Shown here piece by piece: positions 51,509 to 61,220 of a stretch of 64,000 nt of DNA (the first letter of the stretch is position 1; each line of letters starts with the position of its first letter). Source of the stretch: Picochlorum sp. 'celeri' (lineage: Eukaryota; Chlorophyta; Trebouxiophyceae); assembly GCA_010909725.1 (NCBI GenBank), contig JAACMV010000002.1, forward strand, positions 186,001 to 250,000, written 5' to 3'. The translations under genes were made by a program, and so were the position numbers. Below the pieces are notes generated by a model. That model was not told where the DNA came from. It saw nothing but the letters and a program-made list of their open reading frames with translations, and searched no databases.

Positions 51509-52783
51509 TCAGTCTTCTTCATCAGAGTCTTGAAACATTTTCCTATGCTGCTGTATTGTAGACACAGTCTGTTCCCTGAGCAGTCTATCATGTTCTACTG
51601 TTCTTTTCCGTAGTAACTTTGTCTTTTCCTCATAATCCTGCTTTCTCTTTTTCAGCATCATCTGAGCTTTCCGCCGTCTTTCGGCGAGCTTTGCATCGTC
51701 TATCGACACCCCCTCATCATCTTGAGCAAAGGGATCCTCTTCTTCTTCTTCTTCTGCATTTGTTTCCTCTGCCTCATCGCATGTAATCTTGTTCCCGTAA
51801 TCATCTTGAGATGTAGTCTTCTCATCCTCAGAGTCCTTCTTTCCCGCGATATGATCCTCTAAATCCTCTATAAAGCGATGAAAACTTTTTTCTGGAGTTG
51901 CTTGGAAGAGACCACCATCGCCATGCATACTTTTTACTCGGATCAAGAATGCCTCAGCATCCTTCCTCAAAGACATGTTGTTCATCATGCAACGAATGGC
52001 CCTCATCGAAAGTTTTTCTTTGACTGGAATATAGTCCTCATCATCTTCCTCGTGATATTCGAGGAGCATGGCAATCGATTCCGGCTTGCTCTCTTCTTTC
52101 ACAGATGATGATGAAACAGCAGCATCCTTCCAACGATCAACCATGTCTCTGAATATGATATGATGACCGTGCCCATTGTCCACAAATTCAAACCTACGAA
52201 AGACACTATCGTGCTCCAGCGATGCCCCGTCACGCTCCAATCCTGCAGTATACTTGGCCACCAGGCTCATTACAGCAAGTTGCCTCAGGCTCATTGGTCC
52301 AGAAGATGGAGGAGGGATTGAACCCTTGAGACTCTGTTCCACGATTGCACGAGCATATGGTGGTGGTGGTGGAATCAGAGAACCGTGATCAATCTTGGTT
52401 GATGGAGCATCATACGAGAATGCTACTGCACCATACTCCCCAGCGCCACAGACCCCCTGACTCTTGGGCGAGGACAAGGTTCCACCATCATACAAGTCTC
52501 CGTAGCGAATCTCATCCAAATCATCGAAATCTCCCTCATCATGCCCTCGATCTGCCTTCAGAATCATACGAAGCTCCAACGGATCAAGGAGTAATCGACA
52601 ATCAAACCTATCCACAGTCACACCCCCCATGTCGACAAGCTGATCATTCTCATCAAACCCATCTGGACATGGCTCAGTTTCCACAGCAATACCTCGTATA
52701 TGAAACTGATCCTCATCCTGAGGTCTTGTAGCGATGTCGGAGAGACCAGCAAACATTGGCATGTCCGCTGACATGTCAATCAT
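51509..52783 (-). CDS. SWAP-type alternative splicing regulator (DRY_EERY domain)
   Basis: 424 residues, intronless. The N-terminal region has VDRFDCRLLLD (DRY-type) and DEIRYGDLYDGG (EERY-type), the two halves of the DRY_EERY domain of SFSWAP/CLASRP splicing regulators. A SURP-like segment follows (about 165-220: LRQLAVMSLVAKYTA ... VFRRFEF), then an acidic stretch (EEEEEEDPFAQDDEG) and a basic, Arg/Lys-rich coiled coil near the end. It probably acts in splice-site choice in the nucleus. Confidence 0.8.
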   Translation of the reverse strand: MIDMSADMPMFAGLSDIATRPQDEDQFHIRGIAVETEPCPDGFDENDQLVDMGGVTVDRFDCRLLLDPLELRMILKADRGHDEGDFDDLDEIRYGDLYDGGTLSSPKSQGVCGAGEYGAVAFSYDAPSTKIDHGSLIPPPPPYARAIVEQSLKGSIPPPSSGPMSLRQLAVMSLVAKYTAGLERDGASLEHDSVFRRFEFVDNGHGHHIIFRDMVDRWKDAAVSSSSVKEESKPESIAMLLEYHEEDDEDYIPVKEKLSMRAIRCMMNNMSLRKDAEAFLIRVKSMHGDGGLFQATPEKSFHRFIEDLEDHIAGKKDSEDEKTTSQDDYGNKITCDEAEETNAEEEEEEDPFAQDDEGVSIDDAKLAERRRKAQMMLKKRKQDYEEKTKLLRKRTVEHDRLLREQTVSTIQQHRKMFQDSDEED

Positions 52784-52878
52784 GGCATTTCATAGCTACC
52801 GTTGCATTTGAAATCATTTCTGGTGTTAAACACGTATCGAAACCATATAAATTAATGATAATATGAATTTGAAATTTA

Positions 52879-54954
52879 TTAAGGAGCAATACAGTCCAAG
52901 CTATTTCGAAGAGTACTCTCCGTACTCTCATGTTGGTTCTGAATCTTTTCCAAAAGATTGCCAGAGGCAGATGGGTCGATACAGTCAGGAGAGTGCCAAT
53001 GCGACGTCTCATCGTCACATTTCACAGGATTTGAATTTTTCAGAGGCGTCACAGAGGCAGGGATGCTGTGCCCGACGCCATCCTGCCTGTCTAACACAAC
53101 GATTTTGTGGAGGCATTCATCCAATGTCAATTCTATTCCACAATTGCACTGCACTGCACTCATTTTCCTCCAGGTGCTGACTTCTCCCATTTTGAATATG
53201 GCAATAATATCTTCAGGAGTTGGCGTGGAGACGACACTCTTCATATGCAGAAGAGGGTCTGAAGGGACAATGGTGACGTCACCTTCCCATGGTTCGCTCA
53301 GGTGCTGAAGCCACGAACGAGGTATCCACGTCGGCAGCAACTCTTTGATCTGGCGACACGTATGCTGGAATTCGGATTCCAACATTCGACCAACTTTGGC
53401 CCCAAGGTATTGCTTGATGGAGAGGAATGGCGCCACAGATGGTGTAATCTGTGATACAATGAAATGATTCACGCTAAACATCTCGCTCAACCTCGCTATC
53501 GGGCTATCCATTTTATATTTCGCACACCGAGGATAAAACGTTTTTCCAATCGGCGAGGCTGAAACGGCATCATCGCGAGATCCTCCTGCTGACGCTGCAT
53601 ACATCATTCCATCACTCCTGCTCAGTGATGACACCACTGCAGACCACACCAGAATGTCAGGAGATGTTAAATAATTTAACACTCTCGGTGCTGTACCAGG
53701 TGTTTCCACGAAAATATTCAATATTCTTCCCGTGTGCGTGTATGCTTCAAGAAATGTCAGGTCTCCCAGCATCCTCCGCAGACGAGTCGTGCACACCCCT
53801 TTACCATCCACAGCACACATTGCAAAAAACGCTAGATCCATCGATTCCGTATTCTGAAACAAAATTTGCAGCTCGGCATCGCTCCTTGTAGCAATAAAAG
53901 CACCAACCAAAGACCCAGCACTCGATCCAGCAAGTATCCTTGGCACCATGTGATGATCCACCAACGCTTTCAACACCCCCAAATGAAACACCCCCATCAC
54001 ACCTCCTCCAGACAGCACCAGAGCCGTTCGACCGAATGAATGCCGCGTCTCCCTCAGAAATGTCAGTTTCTCTCGAATGCTAATGTCATCACTCAGCGTA
54101 ATTTGTTCCAAGTGCAATCGAACCTCATCAATATACTCACGAATCAAACCAGGAACAATAGGAAAATGTTGATTCAACCTTGTATCAGCAATATTGCCCA
54201 AATTCCGTACTAAATCACACCGCACAGCGTACATTTGCTCCTTCACAGACTCATACCTCTCCTCCGCACATGAACACGTCCGATGCTTCTCAGATGCATA
54301 CCGCACCCTCCGCAAATGATCAATCGTCCCCTCAAGCAAGTCCCTATCATACAAAGATTGCTCCAATCGCTTCCTCTCGCGATCAGTCACACCTTCCAAC
54401 GCCTCCAATTTAGACACATGAAGACACCATTCATAATAGCTGCAACACCCCTTTTCAATCTTCCACCGCTCTTGTTTCTTCTTTCGAACAGTCTCATCAT
54501 ACATATCTTTATATGCCTTGTACCCAATCGTATACAAACCCTTGGCAACAAGAGCAGCCACAAGAAGATGCCATCTCCTGACCAACACAGCCATCATGGA
54601 CCCTCCATTCCCCCACAGACTCGGCAGCCGCACTGTCAAACACGTCCCACCCATATACCCTATAAGATTCATAGCTCTCCTCTGAAGCTCTCGTGCCGCA
54701 TGAACCGTCCATGCGTGCCACCATAAGATGTTTGTCACGAGGAATTTCAATGGAGACAAGACACCCCAACAACACATGAATAGACTCTGTAAGACATACT
54801 TTGACATTAGTATATGAATTAAAGATTTTTCATCGGCTGATGTGATGGAATGGAGGGCATGTTGCTTGGAGACCCTTGGGCTGGTACCAATCTCACTTCC
54901 GAGACGTCGAGAAGCCCCTCCATGGTCCCATTCAACCAGCTTCTTCTTCTTCAT
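52879..54954 (-). CDS. SDP1-like patatin-domain triacylglycerol lipase
   Basis: 691 residues, intronless. Layout matches plant SUGAR-DEPENDENT1 and yeast Tgl3/4/5: hydrophobic N-terminal segments, a DUF3336-like region (about 150-290) and a patatin domain (about 310-540) with oxyanion GGGVMGVFHLGVLKAL and nucleophile AGSSAGSLVGAF (Ser about 343). SEMFSVNHFIVSQITP is also conserved. However, the catalytic-Asp motif DG(S/A) expected just before it reads RCAKYKMDSP (about 475), with no DG. Activity is therefore uncertain. SDP1 enzymes start oil breakdown on lipid droplets. Confidence 0.85.
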   Translation of the reverse strand: MKKKKLVEWDHGGASRRLGSEIGTSPRVSKQHALHSITSADEKSLIHILMSKYVLQSLFMCCWGVLSPLKFLVTNILWWHAWTVHAARELQRRAMNLIGYMGGTCLTVRLPSLWGNGGSMMAVLVRRWHLLVAALVAKGLYTIGYKAYKDMYDETVRKKKQERWKIEKGCCSYYEWCLHVSKLEALEGVTDRERKRLEQSLYDRDLLEGTIDHLRRVRYASEKHRTCSCAEERYESVKEQMYAVRCDLVRNLGNIADTRLNQHFPIVPGLIREYIDEVRLHLEQITLSDDISIREKLTFLRETRHSFGRTALVLSGGGVMGVFHLGVLKALVDHHMVPRILAGSSAGSLVGAFIATRSDAELQILFQNTESMDLAFFAMCAVDGKGVCTTRLRRMLGDLTFLEAYTHTGRILNIFVETPGTAPRVLNYLTSPDILVWSAVVSSLSRSDGMMYAASAGGSRDDAVSASPIGKTFYPRCAKYKMDSPIARLSEMFSVNHFIVSQITPSVAPFLSIKQYLGAKVGRMLESEFQHTCRQIKELLPTWIPRSWLQHLSEPWEGDVTIVPSDPLLHMKSVVSTPTPEDIIAIFKMGEVSTWRKMSAVQCNCGIELTLDECLHKIVVLDRQDGVGHSIPASVTPLKNSNPVKCDDETSHWHSPDCIDPSASGNLLEKIQNQHESTESTLRNSLDCIAP

Positions 54955-55077
54955 ATTACTTCATATGAAATGTAATCAAATTGTTCGACCCACAGCCTCC
55001 ACAACGCCGTGTCATGCAGGGTCCTCCGCCATGAGATGGACATGGTATTCGGGATTCTTGACCAAATGATTGAGTCT

Positions 55078-55101
55078 CCTATCAAACATGTATTTGATAG
55101 G
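55078..55101. repeat. 9-bp perfect hairpin in divergent promoter
   Basis: CCTATCAAA (55078-55086) pairs with TTTGATAGG (55093-55101) across a 6-nt loop. It lies in the 292-bp region between the divergent starts of the SDP1-like lipase and bL31c. It could be a regulatory or 5' UTR structure. Confidence 0.55.
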
Positions 55102-55246
55102 AACAATATGAATACATCGAGCGGGTCGCTGCAGGGCTCTCGAATACAGCCACAGTCGACAACATGTTGGCTTTCATTCCCCTCACCCGGACATTTTATA
55201 TATTCTGTGTAGGTCACCTAGTTCAATACACGAGGTCTAGAGTACA

Positions 55247-55901
55247 ATGCAGTTGTGCAGAGCCCCACAGAGTCGAGGAGCCTTGTCTTCTCGCAACTCA
55301 TCCTTCGCTTCACAGGGATCCTTTTCCAAGGTAGGATTATTAAATGTATTTTCTCACAGAATTCTCTGTGTCTGCGGGAGGGACAATGTGGGTCCTTCCA
55401 TGAGGTCATGGTGGGAGGACGGCGGACTGTTGTCACCACGATGGTCATCCTTGTCCCTATATCTGTCACTAGAGTGGATATGGGTCAAGGATAAAGTGAA
55501 CTGATGGTGTCATCGGGGGGAATGTGGTACATTGGTTGTGTGTGGTAGGCTGTGTGCGTGCGGTGCGTCTAGACCAACGGAGTGACGCTGGGATTGTTTG
55601 TGTGATGTAGGTGGCAAAGAATGTTGCTGTTGTGACTATGAGGAAGAAGGGGATTCATCCAGAGTGGTACGAGGAGTCCAAGGTTGTGTGCAATGGAGAG
55701 GAGGTGTTGGTGACCAGTGGCACCCAGCCAGATTACAATGTAGATATTTGGTCCGGGAATCATCCATACTTCCAGGGAATTACAACGTCTGTAGTGACTG
55801 ATGAGGGTCGTGTGAACAAGTTTAAGCGCAGGTTTGAAGGGTTGGATAGCTTGAGTGCTGTGGAGACGACATCATCTGTCATGGAGAAGAATAAGAAATA
55901 G
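55247..55901 (+). CDS. RPL31: Chloroplast ribosomal protein bL31
   Basis: Exons 55247-55330 and 55611-55901 (280-bp intron, phase 0) give about 124 residues. Exon 1 encodes a 28-residue Ser/Arg-rich leader (MQLCRAPQSRGALSSRNSSF), typical of a transit peptide. Exon 2 encodes bL31: RKKGIHPEWYEESKVVCNG, then TSGTQPDYNVDIWSGNHP and YFQG, the plastid form without the zinc Cys set. A further small exon inside the intron cannot be excluded. It sits in the large subunit of the plastid ribosome. Confidence 0.85.
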
Positions 55902-55964
55902 ATTCCTTTTTTATTTTAATTTGTAGTATCATCCTCATGTTACATGCCGTTTGAATGTACACGT

Positions 55965-58900
55965 TTATTGGTCTACTTTGGCTCCTCGGCGTCGTCGTTC
56001 TCCTTTTTGGAATGCGGCCTTAAGCTTGGAGGGGGATTCGTGGGAGGCAGCTTTGGCGCTTCGAGAGCGTTTGCGAGTCACCTTTTTGGCTGGTTCGTCT
56101 GCCACGTCTTCCTCTGCATCGTGCATACCATCTTCAATATTTGGCGCAGCATTTTCTTCTTGGTCGGCGTCCTCGGCGTCCGCAGGCATGTCTGTAGGAT
56201 GTGCATCATCATCATCATCATCCTGCTGGACAGTGTCATCATGGGGCAAGGGAGCCACCATGGCGTCATCAGGTTCCTGATTATTATTCATCTCACTACC
56301 TGATCTGAATCTTCTGGATAATGTCTCAATCGATGGGGCACAGAGTGAGTCAATGATTGCCTTGGACGGGGCAGATCGTTCATTTCTTGCCGGGACATTG
56401 TCCCTCTCTGCATCCACAGCATACTCATGTTTGATGGTATCAGACACTTTGCATGACATCTGGCCGAGATGATCTTTATGATCGTCCGCAAAGGATGAGA
56501 GGTCCTTTTCGCACGCTTGTGTTGACTGCAATATTTGGTCAACCATGTGTGTGTGTGCTGCATGGTGCGATTTCCCAGCATCCTCCAATTCCTCAGCAAC
56601 AGTCTTGACGGTTTCAACCATGGTGTACGCATTGTTTTGATGTGCTTCAAGATCCACTTTCAATGCGTCAACGTCCTTCTTTGCCTTTGATGCAATAGCT
56701 TTCGAGTGCTTTTTCAATTGCTCTGTGGCTGCACCTTGGTGTGCATGCATTGTTTCATGCATCTCCAATGCTGTTGAGACGTGACCATTGTGGCAGGTAT
56801 ACAGATTGTCAAACATTGTATCAGTCTCTTGGTGCATCTGCGCTTGTGTCGCGGCCACGGACTCTTCGTGCCGTGCCATGTGGTTGAAGGACTCATGGGC
56901 AGCTTTGCTGACCCCATCCAAATTGGATGCAAGGGCCCTTCCGTCAGTCGCCATGGTCTCCTGAAGGGTTTCTGAAAATTCACCAACTTTTTGATTTGTT
57001 TTAGATACAAAATCTCCCACAAGATGCTGAATCTGCTCCACCAACGCCTGCCCATTTACTTGATTGGTCTGGATGAAATCAGCAGAAAATGTTTCCGTCA
57101 TTCTCTGTTGAGATGCCAGTGATTCCTCCAACTTTTGCTTCATGGAACTCACTTGGGTTAATGCTGTTTCCATACTGAGTCGAATATCACCTGTAAACGC
57201 GGTGATGGCTTCTTTCAGAGTTTCTGCATGCTGTGCCTGCAGTGCCTGCAGGGCATCCATGGCTGCCTTTTCCTCCTGTGCTTTTGTATTCATGGTTTCG
57301 AGGACATTATCCAGTTCCTTCTGCACTTTTCTCGCAGAAGCATCAGCCATATCGTGATATTTTTCCTGACGTTGCGCCATGGCGTCGATGGACGTGGTGC
57401 TAGATTCTGCCATGCGACGCAGGGCTTCATGCAACCCAGTCAGCATCTCATCCATTTTCGACTTGGCCTCAACCAACGACTCTCTTGAATCATCCATCAT
57501 CTTTTGCTGCATTGAAGACAAATTCTGTAACTCGTTCTGTGCATTGCCAAGCAAATCCATTTGTGCAGCAACAGCTGCTTGCAGTGTTCTGTCCATGGTG
57601 GAAATCTGTGTCACAGTGTCTTCACACATGTCATTCAGAAGAACAGCATTTTTATCCTCCAGCATATTCTTGACATCCACTCGAGTGAATAACGTTTGAA
57701 TATCTGAAAATGCTGTAGCCAAATCCCCCGTGAGGCCGACAGCATGCTGTGCAAGGGCACCTTGGCATGTTTGCTGCTCATGGATAATATAATCCCGCTC
57801 TGCAATGTCTTCCTTGGCTGCTGCAAGCTCTGCACGTGTCATATGTAGATTCGATTCCAATTCTTCTTTCATCGCTACGAGCTCTTGCACTTTGGCGTCC
57901 CATTCTTCAATCAATGCAGCCTTTTCCTCTTCATGCTTTTCTTCCACAGCCTCTGCCTCTGCCTCGAGCTTTTCAATCGTTTCTTGCTGTTCCTTCATAC
58001 GGGCGCAATCTTCTTCGTACTGCGCATGAGGAATGTAGACCCCATTCTTCTCACGAGTGGCAACGAGCTCAGCCTTGAGCCTGGCAATCTCAACACCCAT
58101 TTCCTTCAAGTGCGTTGTCTTTGAAATCTTCTGGTTCACCTCGGGCTTGTTCTTAATGTTCTTTGCCCTATGCGCATAATCCAACGTTGACATTGTCTCT
58201 TCTTGACACTGCACAGTCGGTGCAATCGTAGCAATAATACACGTCTTTGTCTTGCCACCCAATGAATCTCTCAACAACCTGGTCAGCTTTGAATCCCTAT
58301 AAGGAACATGCACCTGACCTTCAACAAGAGCCGTTATCACCCTTCCAAGCGTCAACAAGGACTTGTTTATATTACCAGCTTCCTTTGCTCGCTGATCAAC
58401 AGCCCCACTCCGGGTGATATTTTCACTCCCAGCCAAATCCACCAGGTACAATTTCCCAACCCGAATCACCTCCTCTCCTTCCGCCAAAACCTCCCGAACA
58501 GACACCGTCACCACAAAGACGGAATGAGAACGAGAAGACTGTTTATTCAAAAGCGTCTCCGCCGTCCTTCGCCGCGCATTCCCCGTCTCCAACAGAGAAA
58601 ATATATCTCCAGCCACCTTCACATGAGGCTCCTCCAATCCCTGCAACACCACCCCTGAACGATCCTCCAATATCCTCACCTTTGGCGGTTCGCTCCCAAT
58701 CGCAAGTAAATCGGTGATTTCTTCATTATACAACTCCAAAAACGAGCATTTCACCGTAAACTCATTCACCCCAGCAAGCCCCTCCAGATATGAGAAGATT
58801 TGACCCACAGCCCTGGGAATCACTCCAGAGCCCTCTGTCACCGACGACGACACCATATCTCCCGTCATCGTATGCGTCTTTCCTGTCCCAGTCTGACCAT

Positions 58901-59294
58901 ACGCAAACACCGTGCAGTTGAATCCCTGCAGCACCTCATCCACCATGGGAGCAACAGCAGTCTCATACAGCATCTCCTGCGTCGTCTCAGGACCATACAC
59001 CCTATCAAAATGATACTTTCTATTGAACTGCTTCCCTCCCACAGACTGTGTCAACTGAACTTCCTTATGCAATGCATCACAGGTAACCACCTCTGGAGTC
59101 CTGTGCTCCAACTCCTCCTCAGACCTCGGCCTACAAGACGCACCAATCTTAGTTATGAATGAATGTTTTAGTACATAGTAATTCATATGAAAAATCACAC
59201 ACCTGCATCGAACAATCACCTGAACGTTCGTCTCAGATGACAAGGACGAATTGGTCGTTGCTCCCTGGTTGCCATCCTTCTTCCTCGGACCCAT
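55965..59294 (-). CDS. Kinesin-5 (BimC/Eg5) mitotic motor
   Basis: Exons 59294-59203 and 59130-55965 (72-bp intron, phase 2) give about 1085 residues. The junction gives NVQVIVRCRPRSEEE, the start of an N-terminal kinesin motor. Motor motifs: GQTGTGKTHTM (P-loop, about 110), NKQSSRSHSVF (switch I), LVDLAGSEN (switch II) and VPYRDSKLTRLLRDSLGG. Neck and a long discontinuous coiled coil follow, with an acidic and then basic, Arg-rich tail (GERRRRGAK). The motor and neck fit kinesin-5, the tetrameric motor that slides spindle microtubules. Confidence 0.9.
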   Translation of the reverse strand: MGPRKKDGNQGATTNSSLSSETNVQVIVRCRCVIFHMNYYVLKHSFITKIGASCRPRSEEELEHRTPEVVTCDALHKEVQLTQSVGGKQFNRKYHFDRVYGPETTQEMLYETAVAPMVDEVLQGFNCTVFAYGQTGTGKTHTMTGDMVSSSVTEGSGVIPRAVGQIFSYLEGLAGVNEFTVKCSFLELYNEEITDLLAIGSEPPKVRILEDRSGVVLQGLEEPHVKVAGDIFSLLETGNARRRTAETLLNKQSSRSHSVFVVTVSVREVLAEGEEVIRVGKLYLVDLAGSENITRSGAVDQRAKEAGNINKSLLTLGRVITALVEGQVHVPYRDSKLTRLLRDSLGGKTKTCIIATIAPTVQCQEETMSTLDYAHRAKNIKNKPEVNQKISKTTHLKEMGVEIARLKAELVATREKNGVYIPHAQYEEDCARMKEQQETIEKLEAEAEAVEEKHEEEKAALIEEWDAKVQELVAMKEELESNLHMTRAELAAAKEDIAERDYIIHEQQTCQGALAQHAVGLTGDLATAFSDIQTLFTRVDVKNMLEDKNAVLLNDMCEDTVTQISTMDRTLQAAVAAQMDLLGNAQNELQNLSSMQQKMMDDSRESLVEAKSKMDEMLTGLHEALRRMAESSTTSIDAMAQRQEKYHDMADASARKVQKELDNVLETMNTKAQEEKAAMDALQALQAQHAETLKEAITAFTGDIRLSMETALTQVSSMKQKLEESLASQQRMTETFSADFIQTNQVNGQALVEQIQHLVGDFVSKTNQKVGEFSETLQETMATDGRALASNLDGVSKAAHESFNHMARHEESVAATQAQMHQETDTMFDNLYTCHNGHVSTALEMHETMHAHQGAATEQLKKHSKAIASKAKKDVDALKVDLEAHQNNAYTMVETVKTVAEELEDAGKSHHAAHTHMVDQILQSTQACEKDLSSFADDHKDHLGQMSCKVSDTIKHEYAVDAERDNVPARNERSAPSKAIIDSLCAPSIETLSRRFRSGSEMNNNQEPDDAMVAPLPHDDTVQQDDDDDDAHPTDMPADAEDADQEENAAPNIEDGMHDAEEDVADEPAKKVTRKRSRSAKAASHESPSKLKAAFQKGERRRRGAKVDQ

Positions 59295-59705
59295 CCTGTT
59301 CAAGTACTATCCTATTGTTGTTTTAATATCAGAATACACCAATATATCGATATCTCAATGCAATATTCAGGCAGAAGATGCAATCAACCTCGACGTCGTT
59401 GCTCGGTGGTTGGTCGAGCAGAAGACAGACGTTGCTCTAAAATAGACTTGAATCTGTATCAATACGGCACCATTCAACAGAATAGCCGATTATTGTATTA
59501 TTTAGGACACGGATAGTAGGAGCGAGTGGTCTATGTCTCTCCATGAGATGGAGAGATTCTTCCAGACAGTAACGACCTATTGCATGATACATGATTCCCA
59601 TCAAACCCATCGTTTGATGGGTTTGAATGAAAACTATATGTTCTCTCTTCCCATGCATACTAGGACAACGCAGAGGCCTTGTCTTCCCGACTATTATTCT
59701 TCATA
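59295..59705. promoter_or_regulatory. Divergent region, kinesin-5 / CDC50, with alternative hairpins
   Basis: 411 bp between divergent starts. At 59597-59624 one right-hand arm can pair with either of two left arms: CCCATCAAAC (59597-59606) with GTTTGATGGG (59612-59621), or AAACCCATC (59603-59611) with GATGGGTTT (59616-59624). No coding frame. Confidence 0.45.
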
Positions 59706-61120
59706 ATGGCTACTAATCAGCATCATGAGAAGGGTGGGCCTGATCCAGAGGAGGAGAGGGTGGCCCAAGATTCTAAATCCACTCGGAATGAAAACACGAC
59801 GAATAATAATAACGGTGTAGCGCATTCGGATGGGGTGAAAGAGACACACGAAAAAGAGGAGGATGTTGATAGTAATAAAAAGAAGAAGAAGAAGAAGATG
59901 AGGTTTTACAAGAGGTGCGTCAACAACAACAGCAAGGACAAGGTGTTTGCTTCCTTGGAGAGCCAGTGGTCAACCAGCGACTGCCCTCGAGTGTGTTGAT
60001 CATCCATGTCTTTACCCACACATCTGTATGCATCTAGGTTTACGTATCAACAGTTGCGAGGTTGGAGGCCTATATTGTCTGCCAAGGGAGCAGAGATCTT
60101 CTTCCTGGTTGTGGGGTCTTTGATGCTGGGGCTGGGTATTCCTATTTTGGTGGCTGCCATCAATGTGCAAGAGTATAGAGTTCGATATGATGATGTTGGG
60201 AGTTTGGCGGGGTTGACGCAAGAGCAGAGGGAAATGATGGTGACGCAGGGGAATGGGGTGACGTATGATGTGTCGATTACTGTTGACAAGGAGATGAAGG
60301 GGCCTGTACGTTTTTTCTTTGTATACTCGCAATACACCGTCTCATGATATCACATATATATACATCATTACCTCGACTAACAATATATATACATTCAATA
60401 ATAATGCAGGTGTATGTTGTGTTTGAGCTGGAGACATTTTATCAGAATTATAGACGGTATGTGCGAAGTTTTGATTCCCAGCAAATGCATGATGGAGATG
60501 TATTTCCAGGTGGAAGCGCGTGTGATCCGTTCCGGTACGAAGGATTTGACCCCAACAGCTCACTCCCAGAGAATGGTGCCATTCTGCCGTGTGGACAGAT
60601 TTCTCAGAGTAATTTCAATGATTCATTTGTGCTCTCTTCGCCCAATAGACCTGATGTGAACCTCTCCATTGATAGCTCGGATATTGCGTGGAGATCGGAT
60701 GCGGAGAACTTGTATGGAAATTTCCCATCGGTGAATTTCAATCAAATGCCGCAGTATCGAGGGGGCAACACCACACAGTATCCTCTGAATGAGGATCAGC
60801 ACTGGATGGTATGGCAGAGGCCTGCTGCTCATAAAAAGACGAATAAATTGTACGGGGAGATATCATCTGATATACCAGAAGGAACGCAGTTGACCCTTAC
60901 CGTGACGAATAGGTATAACGTGTATCCTTTCAATGGTACCAAGACACTGTTGTTGACAACCAATTCATGGGTGGCTGGAAAGAATTATGTGCTTCCTATT
61001 TTGTATTTAGTGTGTGCTGGGTTGTCCTATGGTAGTGCAATCTTCTTCTTTCTCAGTTATGATGCGAATTTGTGGCACAAGAGGATTCCAGGTGATGAGC
61101 AGTGGTTGTCTTGGAATTGA
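59706..61120 (+). CDS. CDC50/LEM3 (ALIS) P4-ATPase flippase beta subunit
   Basis: Exons 59706-59914, 60038-60305 and 60410-61120 (introns 123 and 104 bp) give about 395 residues. An Asn/Lys-rich cytoplasmic N-terminus (with a run of Lys) precedes the family block FTYQQLRGWRPILSAKGAEI, a first membrane segment (FFLVVGSLMLGLGIPILVA) and YRVRYDD. The lumenal domain has YVVFELETFYQNYRRYV, CDPFRYEGF and ENGAILPCGQISQSNFND, and a second membrane segment lies near the end (VLPILYLVCAGLSYGSAIF). CDC50 proteins chaperone and activate phospholipid flippases. Confidence 0.92.
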
Positions 61121-61220
61121 TATCAAAGAAGGCCATCCATTGCTTCTTCTTCATGTACACGAATGCCACTATATCTGTCTCTTTTATGTAATTTATAGAT
61201 CTTACGAATAGGCCATTAAA

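Noticed and set aside
55332..55500. Additional internal exon of bL31 (frame containing GGRRTVVTTM)
   Set aside because: It would require a 29-bp intron and an unsupported donor; the simple two-exon model is in phase and has the expected length.
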